The notes beneath the pieces were generated by a model that did not search any database, was not told the DNA's origin, and saw only the letters and a list, made by a program, of their open reading frames with translations. From NCBI GenBank assembly GCA_023014335.1, contig JAECYW010000007.1, forward strand, positions 2,232,001 to 2,296,000: a stretch of 64,000 nt of DNA. Direction: 5' to 3'. A program made the position numbers and the translations under genes. Shown here piece by piece: positions 11,290 through 22,940 of the stretch. How positions within the stretch are numbered: the first letter of the stretch is position 1; every line of letters begins with the position of its first letter. This DNA is from Galerina marginata. Taxonomy: Eukaryota > Basidiomycota > Agaricomycetes > Agaricales > Galerinaceae.

Positions 11290-12728
11290 TTATATTTCGT
11301 CCATGTGACTAACTAGGAGCTTTCGTCGGTACAATCCCTGTTGATATAACTCGTCGTTTTCACCATTGTCCTCAATTTGAAAAGCCTGCTGTTGTTCACC
11401 TAAAACTCCTGCAACGTCGCTGTCCTCCCGACCATTGTAGCCCGCAATTGTAGTTGGATCATCACCACGTTCCTCCATGATATTGTGGAGAATCATTAGT
11501 GCCTCGATTGTCTTCTGCATTTTGATGGTGTTTCGGCCAGGCATGAAGCGCAAGATGGGAAAGCGACCTTTGAGTCGGCCAAATGCATGTTCAACAAAAA
11601 TTCGCACAGATGAAAGCTGCCTGTTCCATCGTTTACGACGTGAAGCTTCGTCTGGATTGTTGGTGAGGTCATGAAGATGGAAAGGACGGATAGAGAAAGC
11701 AGTTAATGGATAGCCTAAACTGCTGTGAGCAACTTGACAAAAAGGCAACAAAAACAGGTTGACCTTTGTCCACGAGAATGTATTCGTCTTTTTTGAAGTA
11801 CTGATCACGGTTGCGCCACAAGTGAGAGTTTCGAAAAATGCGACTGTCCTGAACAGAGCCTGGCCATCCAAAGTCATAAGAAGTGAAAATTGCACGATGG
11901 TCAACCGTTGCCTGAACTGCAAGCTGAAAATTGTGATGAGCTGATTATTATGAGGTATGCATAGAAGAAAATTACCGCATAGAATTTTTTATGACAATAA
12001 TATGCCCAAGGATTCACAACGGGCTTATCAATGAGATGAATATAGGTAGCATCACCCATCCCAATGCAACCTGGAAATCCTGCCTCTGCTAGGACGTCAG
12101 AAATGAAATCACGCCGGTGTTCACCTGGCCACGCCAAATGGTACTGTCGCAGGGCACGAATCGCATTTGTGACCCGCTTGTTGCAGTCATAGGTACTCCC
12201 CTCTGACATGGAGAGAACACTGGCTGTCTTAACTGCGCTTTCAGCTCCTGCTCGTATAAGAAATGCTGAAAGTTGGTGCTTGACTGGACGTTGTGGTTTT
12301 TTCCCCTTTGAAATAAATCGCGGATCATCGCAAATGAGATCGTGAAGATGCCAGAAGGTTTCACGGTCCATCCTTAAGTTGTTAAGCTTTCAGTAAACAA
12401 ACTTTCCAATGATAGCGCATGAACTCTCGTACCGCATCCACTCCTTAAACCACCTATCAGAAAAATCATTGAGCAGTAGATCAAAAAAGTCTTTGGATTT
12501 TTTTCTGTCATAAGGGCCTCGTCTTCCAAACCTACCCCCTTGCTGACGGCGAGCGCGCTTATCCTCGATAGCAAATCGTAGAAACAAAAGCGAGACAATT
12601 TGCTCATCATCGGTTTCTGCATCAGCCATCAAAAGAATGGCCGTGATTTCAAGTGGTGTCGGACCCTTCTGCATTGCTTTCAACTGTAGTGCAGCTCTGC
12701 GCCGCCATCTCTCTCTAGTACGAGCCAT
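11290..12728 (-). CDS. PIF/Harbinger DDE transposase
   Basis: Read on the minus strand as exons 12728-12433, 12372-11976, 11923-11764 and 11714-11290, giving 425 aa. The introns are 60, 52 and 49 nt with GT-AG ends. The N-terminal half holds a helix-turn-helix region (KHQLSAFLIRAG, then GSTYDCNKRVTNAIRAL). The DDE_4-type core has Asp206 in GMGDATYIHL, Asp283 in VDKGYPL and Glu326 in VEHAFGRLKGRF. These are the catalytic triad expected for strand cleavage and transfer. About 425 aa is normal for the family. The spliced frame has no stop, so the enzyme may be functional. The gene starts 125 bp inside the right TIR, typical for this superfamily. Confidence 0.9.
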
Positions 12729-12852
12729 GGTAAGGGGAAGAGAGACTGATTAGATTACAGATGACCGCGATAATGACACCGCGATTAAAATCAGTCGTGC
12801 TTGCCGTTTGGTTCCAACGGTCGGAGTTTTGTTGAATTCTAACACCGCGAAA

Positions 12853-12943
12853 GTTCGTTCCACATGGTCCCTCGACCAAACAATCCTCGTTGCTAAGTGG
12901 TTGCTACGGACAAAAAAACGAGAGTTTAGAATTGAGGACCACT
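12853..12943 (-). repeat. Harbinger right terminal inverted repeat
   Basis: Ends GAGGACCACT directly before the ATT target duplication. It is a perfect inverse of the left repeat. Confidence 0.9.
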
Positions 12944-13644
12944 ATTGCACCAATCCGAATGGCCTTTCCAAACGGACTCCCACCCGTCGCTTCTTGGTTT
13001 ACTCACCCAAGGCTTGGACGTCGCCGTCGTGAGGCTTTTCAGCGCTCAGGGCTTCTGCAAGCCTTGTTCATACGCATTTTGTTGACGGTGGAGTCCTTTG
13101 ATAAACCTATAGCCGATTTTCACTTCATCCTCTTCCTATTTGTTTGTCTATGTTTTCTCGGTTTAATTGATCTCGAGATACCTATTTTCCGGCTCCAAAA
13201 CGGAAGTCTGGCTGGACACAACACACATAGTCCGAGGTTGAGGTCGAGGAGACGCCGACGGACTCTGTGTTCGGTTCTTGATCCTCCATCCTAGGCTTGG
13301 ACGCTGTGCCGCCTCATTTTATGTTTCTGGTTTCTAGATGTGGAGTGCTCGTTCAAGCCTTAGAAGAGTGGCTTTCGGAGTCAAGGCGGAGTCCGTTGGT
13401 AAACCCACACCCTTCATGCGGTTAATCTGGTCTGGTCCTGTTGTCGTCAACTTTTTTTACCTCGCAGCTTTCTATCGTTCGCTTTGCTTGTTCGCTGCCT
13501 ATTTCGTTTTCTACTCATATTCTTATTTATTCCCTCGTGTTCTTGCCTTTTTTATGCAATGGGTTGACACCTGGGCGGCATGAACACTGAGGCTGAGGCC
13601 TGAAGCTTCGCACTCGAGATGGGATGGATGTCGCGCATATTCTG

Positions 13645-13770
13645 GACGGACTCTGCTTGCACTTCTGTGATCCCCCGGCTTTGGCGAGTATCGCCTCTTT
13701 CTTTGCTGTAACATATTGAAGCGCACGTCCAAAGCCTGTTGAAACGGTCATTCTTGTTGTGGAGTCCGTC
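13645..13770 (+). repeat. Nested-hairpin unit, GGCTTTGG type
   Basis: The outer arms GACGGACTC and GAGTCCGTC are perfectly complementary (9 bp). The inner arms GGCTTTGG and CCAAAGCC are perfectly complementary in consensus; here they read ggctttgg and ccaaagcc. GCCTC and a GAGGC-like stretch lie innermost. It follows the conserved lead-in 'gaggcttcgca' and 'gagatgggatgga'. Confidence 0.65.
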
Positions 13771-13952
13771 TCTCGGTAGTTCACTCTCCCCATTTATTTT
13801 GCATAGTCTCCATCTCGCTTTCCTTCCTCTCTTTGCCCTAACTTCTTCTGCCTTCTCCTCTTCCAATGCACCTTGTCAAACCTGACTTACCCCTCTCAAC
13901 ACAGGTTCTTCAAAAACACAGGAATAGTAGCAAGCACTTTCTCCACTGTTGG

Positions 13953-14134
13953 GAAATGATGTCGAAGTAGATGATGATTATAACGAGGTAGGGCTAATTA
14001 AGTGATTATTCTGTCCTGATTTCCCGGCGATTGGCTGACTTGCCTTCTGTTATCCGAGCCACAAAAAGAAGTTTTAGTGTACAATTACTCCCCGATCGAG
14101 CATGGCACGGCAATTGATTGTTGACACAAAATAG
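13953..14134 (+). pseudogene. P450 remnant, last two exons
   Basis: Homologous to exons 11 and 12 of the P450 at 2953-5101. It shows NDVEVDDDYNEVGLI, then a 57 nt intron-like gap and SHKKKF followed by a stop, because cag became tag. The upstream exons are absent; the hairpin repeat R1 ends immediately before. A nonfunctional trace of a duplicated cassette. Confidence 0.75.
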
Positions 14135-14497
14135 GTACGAGATGAGTAACCACCATTCTGTGATGATGTCCTGTAAATATTTGGTGGTCTATGCACCGAG
14201 CAAGCGCCGGTTATCTTTGTATCATCTTCCTCGATATTTTTTATTCATATCTTTCTAATTACTTGCCAAAATCAAATTTAACCCTCTTTTTTTGCCCAGT
14301 GAACATATACTCTACACAGAATCTATTGGCTACAAAGTTGGTCGATTTCTATCAGTAGGATTCCAATACGATTCAGATTCAAAGAGGCTGTGATCCGTCA
14401 GAAGTCTAGTATTTTAGTAGTATTTGCAATCGGACTAGGGTTTTTCAGTGGAACCTACAGGTCTAGTTTCGCTTGTCGATGTCCTGCTCAACCACCC
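14135..14497 (+). pseudogene. F-box leader remnant, left part
   Basis: Matches the spacer and leader upstream of F-box gene 2 (shared 'tgtaaatatttggtgg', 'aagcgccggt', 'cggactaggg' and 'cctacaggtctagtttcgc'). The match is cut at 14497 by the foldback element and resumes at 16894. No F-box coding sequence follows, so this cassette lost its gene. Confidence 0.65.
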
Positions 14498-14503
14498 TCG
14501 GAG

Positions 14504-16887
14504 TATGCTCGGCCAAGTGACGATTTAATATTCCCGAGAACAGACGTTCCGGGAATATGTATTAGGTTAATTTCATGTTACTAGGTACCTTGTAGACTCT
14601 TTACAAACACAATTTATTGGGTTCTGAATGAATTGGGAGACCCGAGAATAGAGAACCCACCCAAGAGTATGAAAAATCCACCCGAAAATAGAAACATGAG
14701 GCCCGAGAATCGAAAAATTACCCGAGAATAGACACAGGAGGCCCGAGAATGGATTGGCCACCCGAGAATGAATCAAGCGATGCGCGCGCAGATTCATGGA
14801 AATTTTTTTTTATTCCCGGGGCAACTATTTATTCTCGGGTGAGCTATTTACTCTCGGGTGACAATAATCCTGGTGTATTCTCGGGTTTGTAAAGGTACTC
14901 TCGGGCGACTTTCTGTAACCTTGGGTAGATAAGATAATGATGCTTACGTCATGTGCCTTACCCAAAATAGGATGGTTTTCAGTCAAGGCAGAGTGGCAAC
15001 CCGGGGGATGTACAACTAAGGTACAAAATATACAGCTACGGAATCGCATTAATGAGCCCTATCGAATGGTACCAATTTCAGGAGTCTCCGAGCACTTTGT
15101 GCTACGAAATGAAGCCGATGAGCATCGCTGTCACCAAGGCTGTCACTGGTGGAGAGAATTGATGGCGAGGCACGTGATCACACGCGTCTCAATTCTCCAT
15201 CGCGCTCCACGCGAAGCCGCTTTTCTCTGAACGCAGCGAAGCCAGTTTTGGCCCAAAATCATTGAAATTTTGCACGAGGCTACTCCAGTATATTTCCAAT
15301 AAGTGGGATTTAAAATTTAAAGGTAATTTTAATGCTGTAAGTATATTAGAGTATAGACGCTGAATCGTCGCCGATGCCTTGCGTGCAGCAGCGTCTCTTA
15401 GATTCCAACTGACTTGCCATGGTACGCCGCGCACTCCCTTGCTCCTATGTCTCTGTAGGATCAAGTATCTCATTGTATATTCTTACCAATCTATATCGAC
15501 GCTGTACTTCCTTAGTCCTTTCTACAAGTAGTTTTACTTATCATGTACCTAGCCATCATTCAATAAGTACTTTCAAAAGCTAGACTACATTCTCCACAGA
15601 CTGAGCTGTTATTTAATACTTACTATCTGGTTGACCTGTCAAATTTCACAAAAATGTTGCAAAAATGTCACCAAGGAGCCCATTCTTCGCGTGAAGCGCG
15701 ACGGAGACTTGAGACGCGCCTGATCACGTGCATCGCCATCAATTCTCTCCACCGGTGACAGCCTTGGTGACAGCGATGCTCATCGGCTTCATTTTGTAGC
15801 ACAAAGTGCTCAGAGACTCCCAAAAGAGGTACCATTCGATAGAGATCTTCAATGCGGTTCTGTAGATGTAAATTTTGTACCTTAGTTGTACATCCCCCAG
15901 GTTGCCACTCTGCCTCGACCGGAAACCGTCCTATTTTGGGTGAGGCACATGACGTAAGCATCGTGATGTTATCTACCCAAGATTACAAAAAGTCGCCCGA
16001 AAGTAGCTTTACAGACCCGAGAATACACTTGAACACATTGCCGCCCGAGAGTAAATAGGTCACCCGAGAATACATAGCTGTCCCGTGAATAATAAAAAAT
16101 TTCCATGAATCTGCGCGCGCATGGCTTGATTTGTTCCCGGGTGGCCAATCTATTCTCGGAAGATTTTTCGATTCTCGGGCCTCATGTTTCTATTCTCGGA
16201 TGATTTTTCAATACTCTCGGGCGGGTTCTATACTCTCGGGTCTCCCAATTCGTTCAAAACCCGGTAAACTACGTATGTAAAGATTCAAAAGGCACTTATA
16301 ATCAGGTAATCACCTCAATACATATTCCCGGAACGTGTGTTCTCGGGAATATTAAATCGTCACTTGGCCGAGCATAGTACATCCCCCAGGTTGCCACTCT
16401 GCCACGACCGATAACCGTCATATTTTGGATGACGTAAGCACCGTGATCTTATCTCCCCAAGATTGCAGAAAGATTGCAGAAAGTCACCCGAGAGTACCTT
16501 TACAGACCCGAGAATACACTAGGATTATTGTCACCCGGGAGTAAATAGCTCACCCGAGAATACATAGTTGCCCCGAGAAGAATTTTTTTTTTCCATGAAT
16601 CTGCGCGCGCATGGCTTGATTCATTCTCGGGTGGCCAATCCATTCTCGGGCCTCCTGTGTCTATTCTCGGGTGATTTTTCGATTCTCGGGCCCATTTTTC
16701 TATTCTCGGGTGGTTTTTCAATACTCTCGGGTGGGTTTTCAATTCTCGGGGCCGCCAATACATCCAGAACACAGTAAATTATGTTTGTAAAGCGTCTATG
16801 AGGTACCTAATAACATGAAATTAACCTAATACATATTCCCGGAACGTCTATTCTCGGGAATATTAAATCGTCACTTGGCCGAGCATA
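14504..16887. mobile_element. Foldback/TIR element with long inverted arms
   Basis: 2384 bp non-coding element. The left arm (14504-15222) and right arm (about 15684-16376) are inverted copies of each other, separated by about 460 bp of unrelated sequence. The ends read TATGCTCGGCCAAGTGACG and its complement. Flanking hexamer TCGGAG occurs at 14498-14503 and 16888-16893 as a target duplication. Both arms are packed with short subterminal motifs CCCGAGAATA or the inverse. A second partial right arm, 16377-16887, repeats 15888-16376 head to tail, so three element termini are present. No transposase is seen, so it is non-autonomous; the superfamily is not resolved. Confidence 0.8.
15888..16887. 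repeat. Direct duplication of the foldback right arm
   Basis: 15888-16376 and 16377-16887 both begin 'gtacatcccccaggttgcc' and both end 'cacttggccgagcata'. The unit length is about 490-510 bp. The second copy has several substitutions and an extra 'gattgcagaaa'. Confidence 0.75.
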
Positions 16888-16893
16888 TCGGAG

Positions 16894-17002
16894 CCTTGTT
16901 TTCCTTCAAGAATAGGTATAAGTGACCCCCAAAAGGGACTACTACACGTGTACCAAAAGAGTCGATCCGCCGGAGCTTCCGGCACCCTCCGTTGTACTTA
17001 AG
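16894..17002 (+). pseudogene. F-box leader remnant, right part
   Basis: Continues the leader interrupted at 14497: 'ggtataagtgacc', 'caaaaggga', 'accaaaaga' and 'tccggcaccctccgttg' match 5435-5515 upstream of F-box gene 2. It stops at about 17002, where hairpin repeat R2 begins, so the F-box gene itself is missing. Confidence 0.65.
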
Positions 17003-19560
17003 GCTCCTCGATGCTGACCGTCGTTCATTCACTCCTATGATCTGCCAGCACCGGCACCAGCACCTCGTCTTCCTTTAAGCTGCAGCTTGTCCTTCTCATC
17101 CAGCCTTGACAACCGCCACCAGAGCTCGTCGACTCTCTCAAAGGCGTCACTCACTACCTGACGACGCTTTTGGGCGAGTGGACGCAGTCTCGAGCCAATT
17201 TGTATCGAGCCTGGGCAGCTGGCAAAACTGCGACTTCTTCTGGCATATCTAATCGTGCCCCTTTTTTTCTTTCCCTCTTCTTGTTCTCTTCGATTTTTCT
17301 TCGCTTTATTCTTTTTTTTTTCGTTGTCTGTGGTTCTGGTTTCTATCTCTTCAACTTCAACTCCCCCCTGGCCTTCCTTGGGCCCATCGTGCATCGCGAT
17401 CTTTTGATGTCTGCCTTCCCTTGTCCGGGTGTGTGCCTCCCTATGCCTATGCCATTCCCGATGCTTCTGCGCCTGCGCTCGCGCCATTACACCATCAGAT
17501 AACCCGGTCAGAATCCGGTGCTTGTGATTCTGTCATTTTTCATTCTTGCCCGTTCGATGACTTTCCCCGTTTCTTTCATTTTTTTCTTTCTCTTTCTTGG
17601 GTGGATGGTCTTTGACTGTCCATTATCAACGTCGTGTTGGCGTGGAGCTCACTGTGGTTACGTTCATTCTGTCTTTATTTTAGCCTTCATTCGAGTTTTC
17701 CGGTTTCAGCCTTGTTTCCATACCCTGGCGCTGCGCTACGGTCCTATCTATGTTATTTCACCCCCTTTCTGGGCCTTTTTCTTTGGGTATTTTTTCGGTT
17801 CCCGTCTTCCTTAAATCAGAACCTATCCACATGAAGATCACCGTCGGCATCTCCATGGCCGTCTCCCGGAGTCTCTCCTGGTATCCTCCCAGTTGTGCCT
17901 CTACAAGAAGGCCATTGTCGGAAACCAGTGCCAGTTGGTTACTTCATTTTTCAGGCTCGGACGACGGGTATCGGGGCATTCGCAAATCCCGACGGACTCC
18001 CACTTGTCTGTGCGTGATTTCTCAGGCTTTGACGTGGATTTCAACCCCAGCCTCTCGGGTTGCGGTTATGCAAGCCTTTGATCAAGTATATGCACCAAGT
18101 GGAGTCCTTGGTGAAGATATGGCTGGTTTTCACTCCCAGCAATTGGTGTTCCCGCCTGGTCATTCGTTCGCTCTGCTTTTCGCCCATTTATCCTCCTTTT
18201 TTTTCTGCTTAAAGGTTTCTATTCGTATGCACTCTATTTTCGGTTCGAGTCTTCCAACCTCGAACGGAACGATATCAGGCAGCACCCAGCCACCGATCCC
18301 GACGGATTCCAACTCGGCGCCTCTGATTTTCCCTCCAGACTTGCACGCGGGCCGCCTGGACGTCGTCCAGCTATCAGCTCCGCCAAGCCTTGTCGAAATA
18401 GAAATGCAGTGGAGTCCTTTGGTTTAGGCTCGCTTTGACCAATTTTTGTTCTTATGCATTTGGGCTTGGCACCAGATGTAACCACCACTTTTTCTTCCTT
18501 CCTCTCTTTTTTTTTTTTGCACGACTCCGGATGGCCATTCCAATCGGACTTCAACCCGTCACTTTTTCGTTTGCTCACCCAAGGCTTGGACGTCGCGGTC
18601 GTGAGGCTTTTCAGCTCTCAGGGCTTGTGCGAGTCTTGTCGATGCTTGTTCGGATTATGTGGACGGTGGAGTCCTTTGATAAACCTATGGCCGATTTTTA
18701 TTCCATCCTCTTCCTTTTTTTATTACTTTTTTTCTCTGTTTTTTCTCGGTTTAAATGCTCTCGATCTGTTTATTTCCCCGCTGCGACAAGGAAAGGCCGA
18801 TCATTTTTTACGTCTGGCTGGACACAAAACGCGTAGTCCGAGGTCCAAGTCGAGGAATTGCAGACGGACTCTTTGCTCGGTTATTGCTCCATCCTAGGCT
18901 TGGACGGTGTGCCGCCTCATTTTGTGTTGCTAGTTTGCAAATATGGGGTGCTCGTTCAAGCCTTAAGGGGGCCCAGCATCAAGGCGGAGTCTGTTGGTAA
19001 ACCCACACCCCACCTTCGTGTGGTTTACCTGGTCTGGTCTTGTTGTCGTCAACCTTTTTTACCTCGCAGTTTTCCATCGTTCGCCTTTTGTGTTCGCTCT
19101 TCGCTGCCTATTTTGTTTTCTACTCCTATTCTTATTTCTTCCCTCGTGTTCTTGCCTTTTTTATGCATCGGGTTGTCATCTGGGCGGCATGAACTCTGAG
19201 GCTAAGGCCTGAAACTTTGCACACGCGATGGGATTGACGTCGCACGTATTCTGGACGGACTCTGCTCGAGCTGCCATGATACCCTGGCTTTGCCTTGTAT
19301 TGCCTCTCATTATGCCATAAGGTATGATGAAGACGGTCGTCCAAAGCCTTTGAAGACACATGTAGCTGGTGTTGCAGTGGAGTCCGCCTCTGAATGCTTC
19401 ATCTCTCTATTTGTCTTGCGTGGTGTCCATCTCGCTTTGCCTTCCTTTCTTCGCCCTACCTTTTTCTGCCTTCTCCTCTTCGAATGCACCTTGTCGAACC
19501 TGACTTACCTCTCCCAACGTAGGTTCTTCAAAAACACGGGAACAGTGGCAGGCACCCTCT
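17003..19560 (+). repeat. Hairpin repeat copy R2
   Basis: Joins the F-box leader remnant abruptly at 'cttaaggctcctc'. It has the exon-like block (about 17090-17250), pyrimidine tracts and hairpin units at 17991-18107, 18301-18417, 18545-18674, 18863-18990 and 19254-19386. Unit order and spacing match R1. It ends with 'cctgacttacctctcccaacgtag' followed by 'gttcttcaaaaacac' near 19505-19540. Confidence 0.7.
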
Positions 19561-20284
19561 CCATCATCTGCCATTTTCGAATTCGAACAATAAGATGAGT
19601 CTTCTTGCTAATCAAACTTTTTTTCACCTTCCAATTCCTGTTTTTCGTCGGATCCGGTCTCCTTTCCTTCCTTTCCTTCGGGATCAAACCTGTATTACCT
19701 TCTTTCTTTTCTTCAACGCGTACGGCTTTAGTATATATGAGATTACTCCATCCGTCCGCCCCCACATCAAGCAGCGTGTGTCAGCATATGCCTCAGCCTA
19801 TTCTATGTGTGTCGATTCTGCAATATTTATAGCTTATAGCAATCCTCGGAGCACAGATAGACTAAATAGAAATCCCCATTATGATGCTAAGCGCGTTTCT
19901 GAACTTGTCAATTGTCCGCACCCCGTGAATATTGCTCGTCGCCCGCTCGGAGTCGCATTTTGATTTCCCCTCCTTCCAAATGTGCGGATGCCTAATACTT
20001 GCTGTTAGTCTCAAACTCTGTGCTCGAAGCTGTACTCTATATCGTCGAAGCAGCAATAAGCAGCACTAAACGTTAAGGATCCGAGTCCGGCATAGGCAGC
20101 CCCAAGTTTTGCTCCGCTCTCGGGTGATTCTACCAAGGAAGTTTCGATCCGACGAACCAGAGTGGTATAATTACTCCGAACTGAAATGAATTGACCCTAC
20201 GGTCCTCTTCTAACCACAATCTGACCGTCATGCTATGCGTTCACCTCGACCCGTCCCAAGATAGAACTCATGTGCCCCTATTTA
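19561..20284. other. Stretch with no recognised feature
   Basis: No gene, RNA gene or clear repeat is recognised. Some pyrimidine tracts resemble the flanking repeat, but the middle (about 19740-20280) has no match that I can see in the window. Confidence 0.3.
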
Positions 20285-22065
20285 TCAAACCCCGTCTGAA
20301 AGCTGACCAATCCCTCTAATTATAACCTTTCGGCTCTTGTTCTTCGTCGGCTCCAGTTTCTTTTCCTTCTTTTCCTTCCACTTCAAGCTTGCCTTTCTTT
20401 TTCTTCGTTCCTTTTCTCGATGCATACGGGTCTGATACACAGGCAGGGGACCACTCATCCGTCCGTCCATCCGCAAGTCTTGCACATCGTTATCATGATC
20501 ACCCAGATACGCCGCCTTCTCATGCCCACATCCTTGTCCAACCGATCCTCCTCTATCGCTTTCCGTTTCCTTCTTTCTTACTTGGACGGATGGTGGATTG
20601 TATTTCGTGTTCTGTATTGTCACTGTTGGTGTCATGGTGTCAACGTGGAGCTCGACCCGCTCTTGTTTTTCTTTTTCGGTTTCGTTTTTCGTTTTCGTCC
20701 TTGTTTTCCATAACCTGGCACCGCTATTTATGTTATCCGACCCCTTCTTGGGACGCTTCAAACTTTGCCTCTTGCCGTCGCCGTCAAAGTGCCTTCTGTT
20801 CCATTTGGCACTGGCTTTTTTCTCCAGCATTTGCATTCTCGCCTTTCGTACTTCAGTACAAAGCTTGCTCTCTTAGTCGTATTGTTATCTACCTGCGCTT
20901 GTTCCATCTTTTTTCTCTCATCTCTCCTCTTGTCACTGCTTTTCCCTCTGGGCATTTTCCCTCTCAGTTTCTTTCCCTTATCCCTATCATTTCTTCGTGA
21001 CTCTTTCTCTCTTTCTCTCTTTCTTTTGCTGTCGTTCTTGAGCTGTGAATAACTCCTGACCAAAGCCCAATCGCCAATCCTGACGGACTCCCACTTTTCC
21101 CTGCTTGATCTCACAGGCTTAGACGTGGATTCCAGCTCTAGCCTCTCGGCGTTGCTGTCACGAAAGCCTTAAGGGTGGATATAGGTGGAGTCCTTGGTGA
21201 AAATCTGGCCGGTTTTCACTCCCAGCAATTGATGTTCTCGTTCGTTCGTTCGCTTGCTTTGCTTTTCGCCCATTCAAGCTTACTCTCTTTTTTTGTTTCT
21301 ATTCGTATGCACCCTTTTTTTCTGCTCGAGTCTTCGACCTCGGAAGAAACGATATCAGGCAGCCGCCAGCCGCCAATCCCGACGGACTCCCACTCGTTGC
21401 CTCTGATTTTCCCTCCCTGGCTTGTACGCGGGCCGCCTGGACGTCGTCGTCGTCCAGCTTTCAGCTCACTCAAACCTTAATTGAGTCGAATGGGGTGCAA
21501 CCAGTGTAGTCCTTTAGTGAAGCCCCGGCTTGCCTTGGCCATTTTGTTTATATGCATTTGATCTTGCCAGTGGCGTGCGCATCACCTTTTCTTCCTTTCT
21601 TTCTTTTTTATTGCACCAATGCGAATGGCCCACCCCACCGGACTCCCACCCGTTGCCTCTTGGTTTACTCACCCGAGGCTTGGACGTCGCGAGGCTTTTC
21701 AGCTCTCAGGGCCTGTGCAAGCCTTGGTCAGTCGTATTTCTTTGACGGTGGAGTCCTTTGATAACCTATGGCCGATTTTCACTTCATCCTCTTCCTATTT
21801 TTTTACTTTTTTTCTGTGTTTTGTCGGTTTAAGTGATCTCGATATATCTATTTCCCGGCTCCGAAGCGGAAGTCTGGCTGGACACAATGCGTAGTCCAAG
21901 GTCGAGGTCTAGGAGACGCCGACGGACTCTTTGCTCGGTTCTTGATCTTCCATCCTAGGCTTGGACGCTGTGCCGCCTCATTTTATGTTTCTAAATCTGG
22001 GGCGGCCGTTCAAGTCTCACGGAATAGAACGAAATCTGGGCGGAGTCCGTTGTTAAACCCACGAA
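20285..22065 (+). repeat. Hairpin repeat copy R3 (truncated)
   Basis: Starts with a 'gctgaccaatc' like piece and pyrimidine tracts. Hairpin units follow at 21082-21193, 21381-21512 (3' arm mutated to gtgtagtcc), 21639-21756 and 21921-22049. The final GGCTTTGG-type unit is absent. The copy stops after 'gttaaaccca' and joins the 5' part of another copy. At 21600-21625 it holds the uninterrupted sequence that Harbinger hit in R1. Confidence 0.65.
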
Positions 22066-22940
22066 TGTTGGCAGCTACTTATGAGGGTTTTTCTAGACTG
22101 ATGGGATTTAAAACAAACCACTGCTGGTTGAGTCAATGTCCGAGATTTACAATTCAGATCCGACGAAGAGCTAAAGCGGGTTACTCCAGGATGGAATGAG
22201 TTCCTTCCATGTATCGATCATCGCTGCCTCGCAGACGCGTCCACGTCCCAAGCCCTGAAGCTGACCAATCGGACTTCCCAATTGGGGTGCGCCAATCCCG
22301 ACTCAAACAAAGTGACAAACCTCCACTCGTTGCTTTCTACCCTCGACATCTGGTGCTGACTCCAGCAGACTCCAGCCTCAAGATCCCATCCACTCTTTTA
22401 AACCTGCTTTCTTCCACTGGTTATCCCGAAATCCATCGAAAATGCAGGAGATGAGGATCAGATAGTGACCTACATACCTCGAGGCCTCCTCCGTCCAGGT
22501 GAGCACTGTCGCCTTTGGCCCATGCTCCTCAGCACTTCATCTACCTTCATCTCTTGTCATTTAGAACCGTCCCTCACTCAATCACTTTTTCTCGAACTGG
22601 ACGACGACCGCGCCACCGTCGCTGACTTCACTCCGCCCACTCAAACGAGGGCTCTGACGTCCATGCACCTTCCAGAACTCGGCGGGATGCGCGCTGTTCA
22701 CGAGTCAGTTTGTGTCGAGCACGTGCAGCTTTGTGCTGCCTTTTCCTGGCGGATCTAGATTGTGCGTATCTTGCGCTTCCTCTCTTGCATTTCCCTTCGT
22801 TCTTCTCTTCAACTTGTCTTCTTCAATTCTTTTTCTTCTTCGGTTCTTGTATCGTTTCTCTTCCTTCTTTCAACTTCAAGGCAGCTTCTTTTTTGTTTCT
22901 TCCTTCCTTTTCTTTCCTTCATGCATGTCTTCAATTAAAT
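22066..22940 (+). repeat. Hairpin repeat copy R4 (5' part only)
   Basis: Contains the 'tgagtcaatgtccg' lead-in shared with 30886-31026 and the small hairpin CCAATCGG-acttc-CAATTGGG near 22265. It also has the candidate intron with donor 'gtgagcactgtcgcc' at about 22499 and the exon-like block to about 22757. The hairpin-unit half is missing. Confidence 0.55.

Larger units (their letters stand above)
9399..12943. mobile_element. PIF/Harbinger DNA transposon, apparently intact
   Basis: 3545 bp element with perfect 91 bp terminal inverted repeats (9399-9489 and 12853-12943, outer bases AGTGGTCCTC). It is flanked by a 3 bp direct repeat ATT at 9396-9398 and 12944-12946. A related hairpin repeat at about 21600-21625 shows the empty site 'ttttattgcaccaat'. 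The element carries the two genes expected of Harbinger, convergent on opposite strands: a SANT/trihelix-like DNA-binding protein and a DDE transposase, both with open frames. Perfect TIRs and open genes suggest recent or ongoing activity. Confidence 0.9.
7430..13942 (+). repeat. Hairpin repeat copy R1, split by Harbinger
   Basis: First copy of a long interspersed family. It begins with a stretch shared with 30650 and 33960 ('ctctata-acggaattt-tcaa'). It continues with an exon-like block near 7960-8185, pyrimidine-rich tracts and then hairpin units at 8856-8973, 9179-9302, 12972-13096, 13257-13395 and 13645-13770. Each unit pairs GGACTC(C) with (G)GAGTCC outside and AGGCTTG with CAAGCCT (or GGCTTTGG with CCAAAGCC) inside. 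It ends with 'cctgactta', a pyrimidine tract, 'cag' and 'gttcttcaaaaacac'. The Harbinger element at 9399-12943 interrupts it. No long conserved reading frame is seen. Confidence 0.7.

Noticed and set aside
7430..13942. Hairpin repeats as Helitrons
   Set aside because: No 5' TC or 3' CTRR end with AT insertion site was found and no Rep/helicase is encoded. The hairpins are internal and numerous.
14638..14790. CCCGAGAATA repeats as a telomere-like or CRISPR-like array
   Set aside because: Spacing is irregular, both orientations occur within one element bounded by a target duplication, and the host is eukaryotic. Subterminal transposon motifs fit better.
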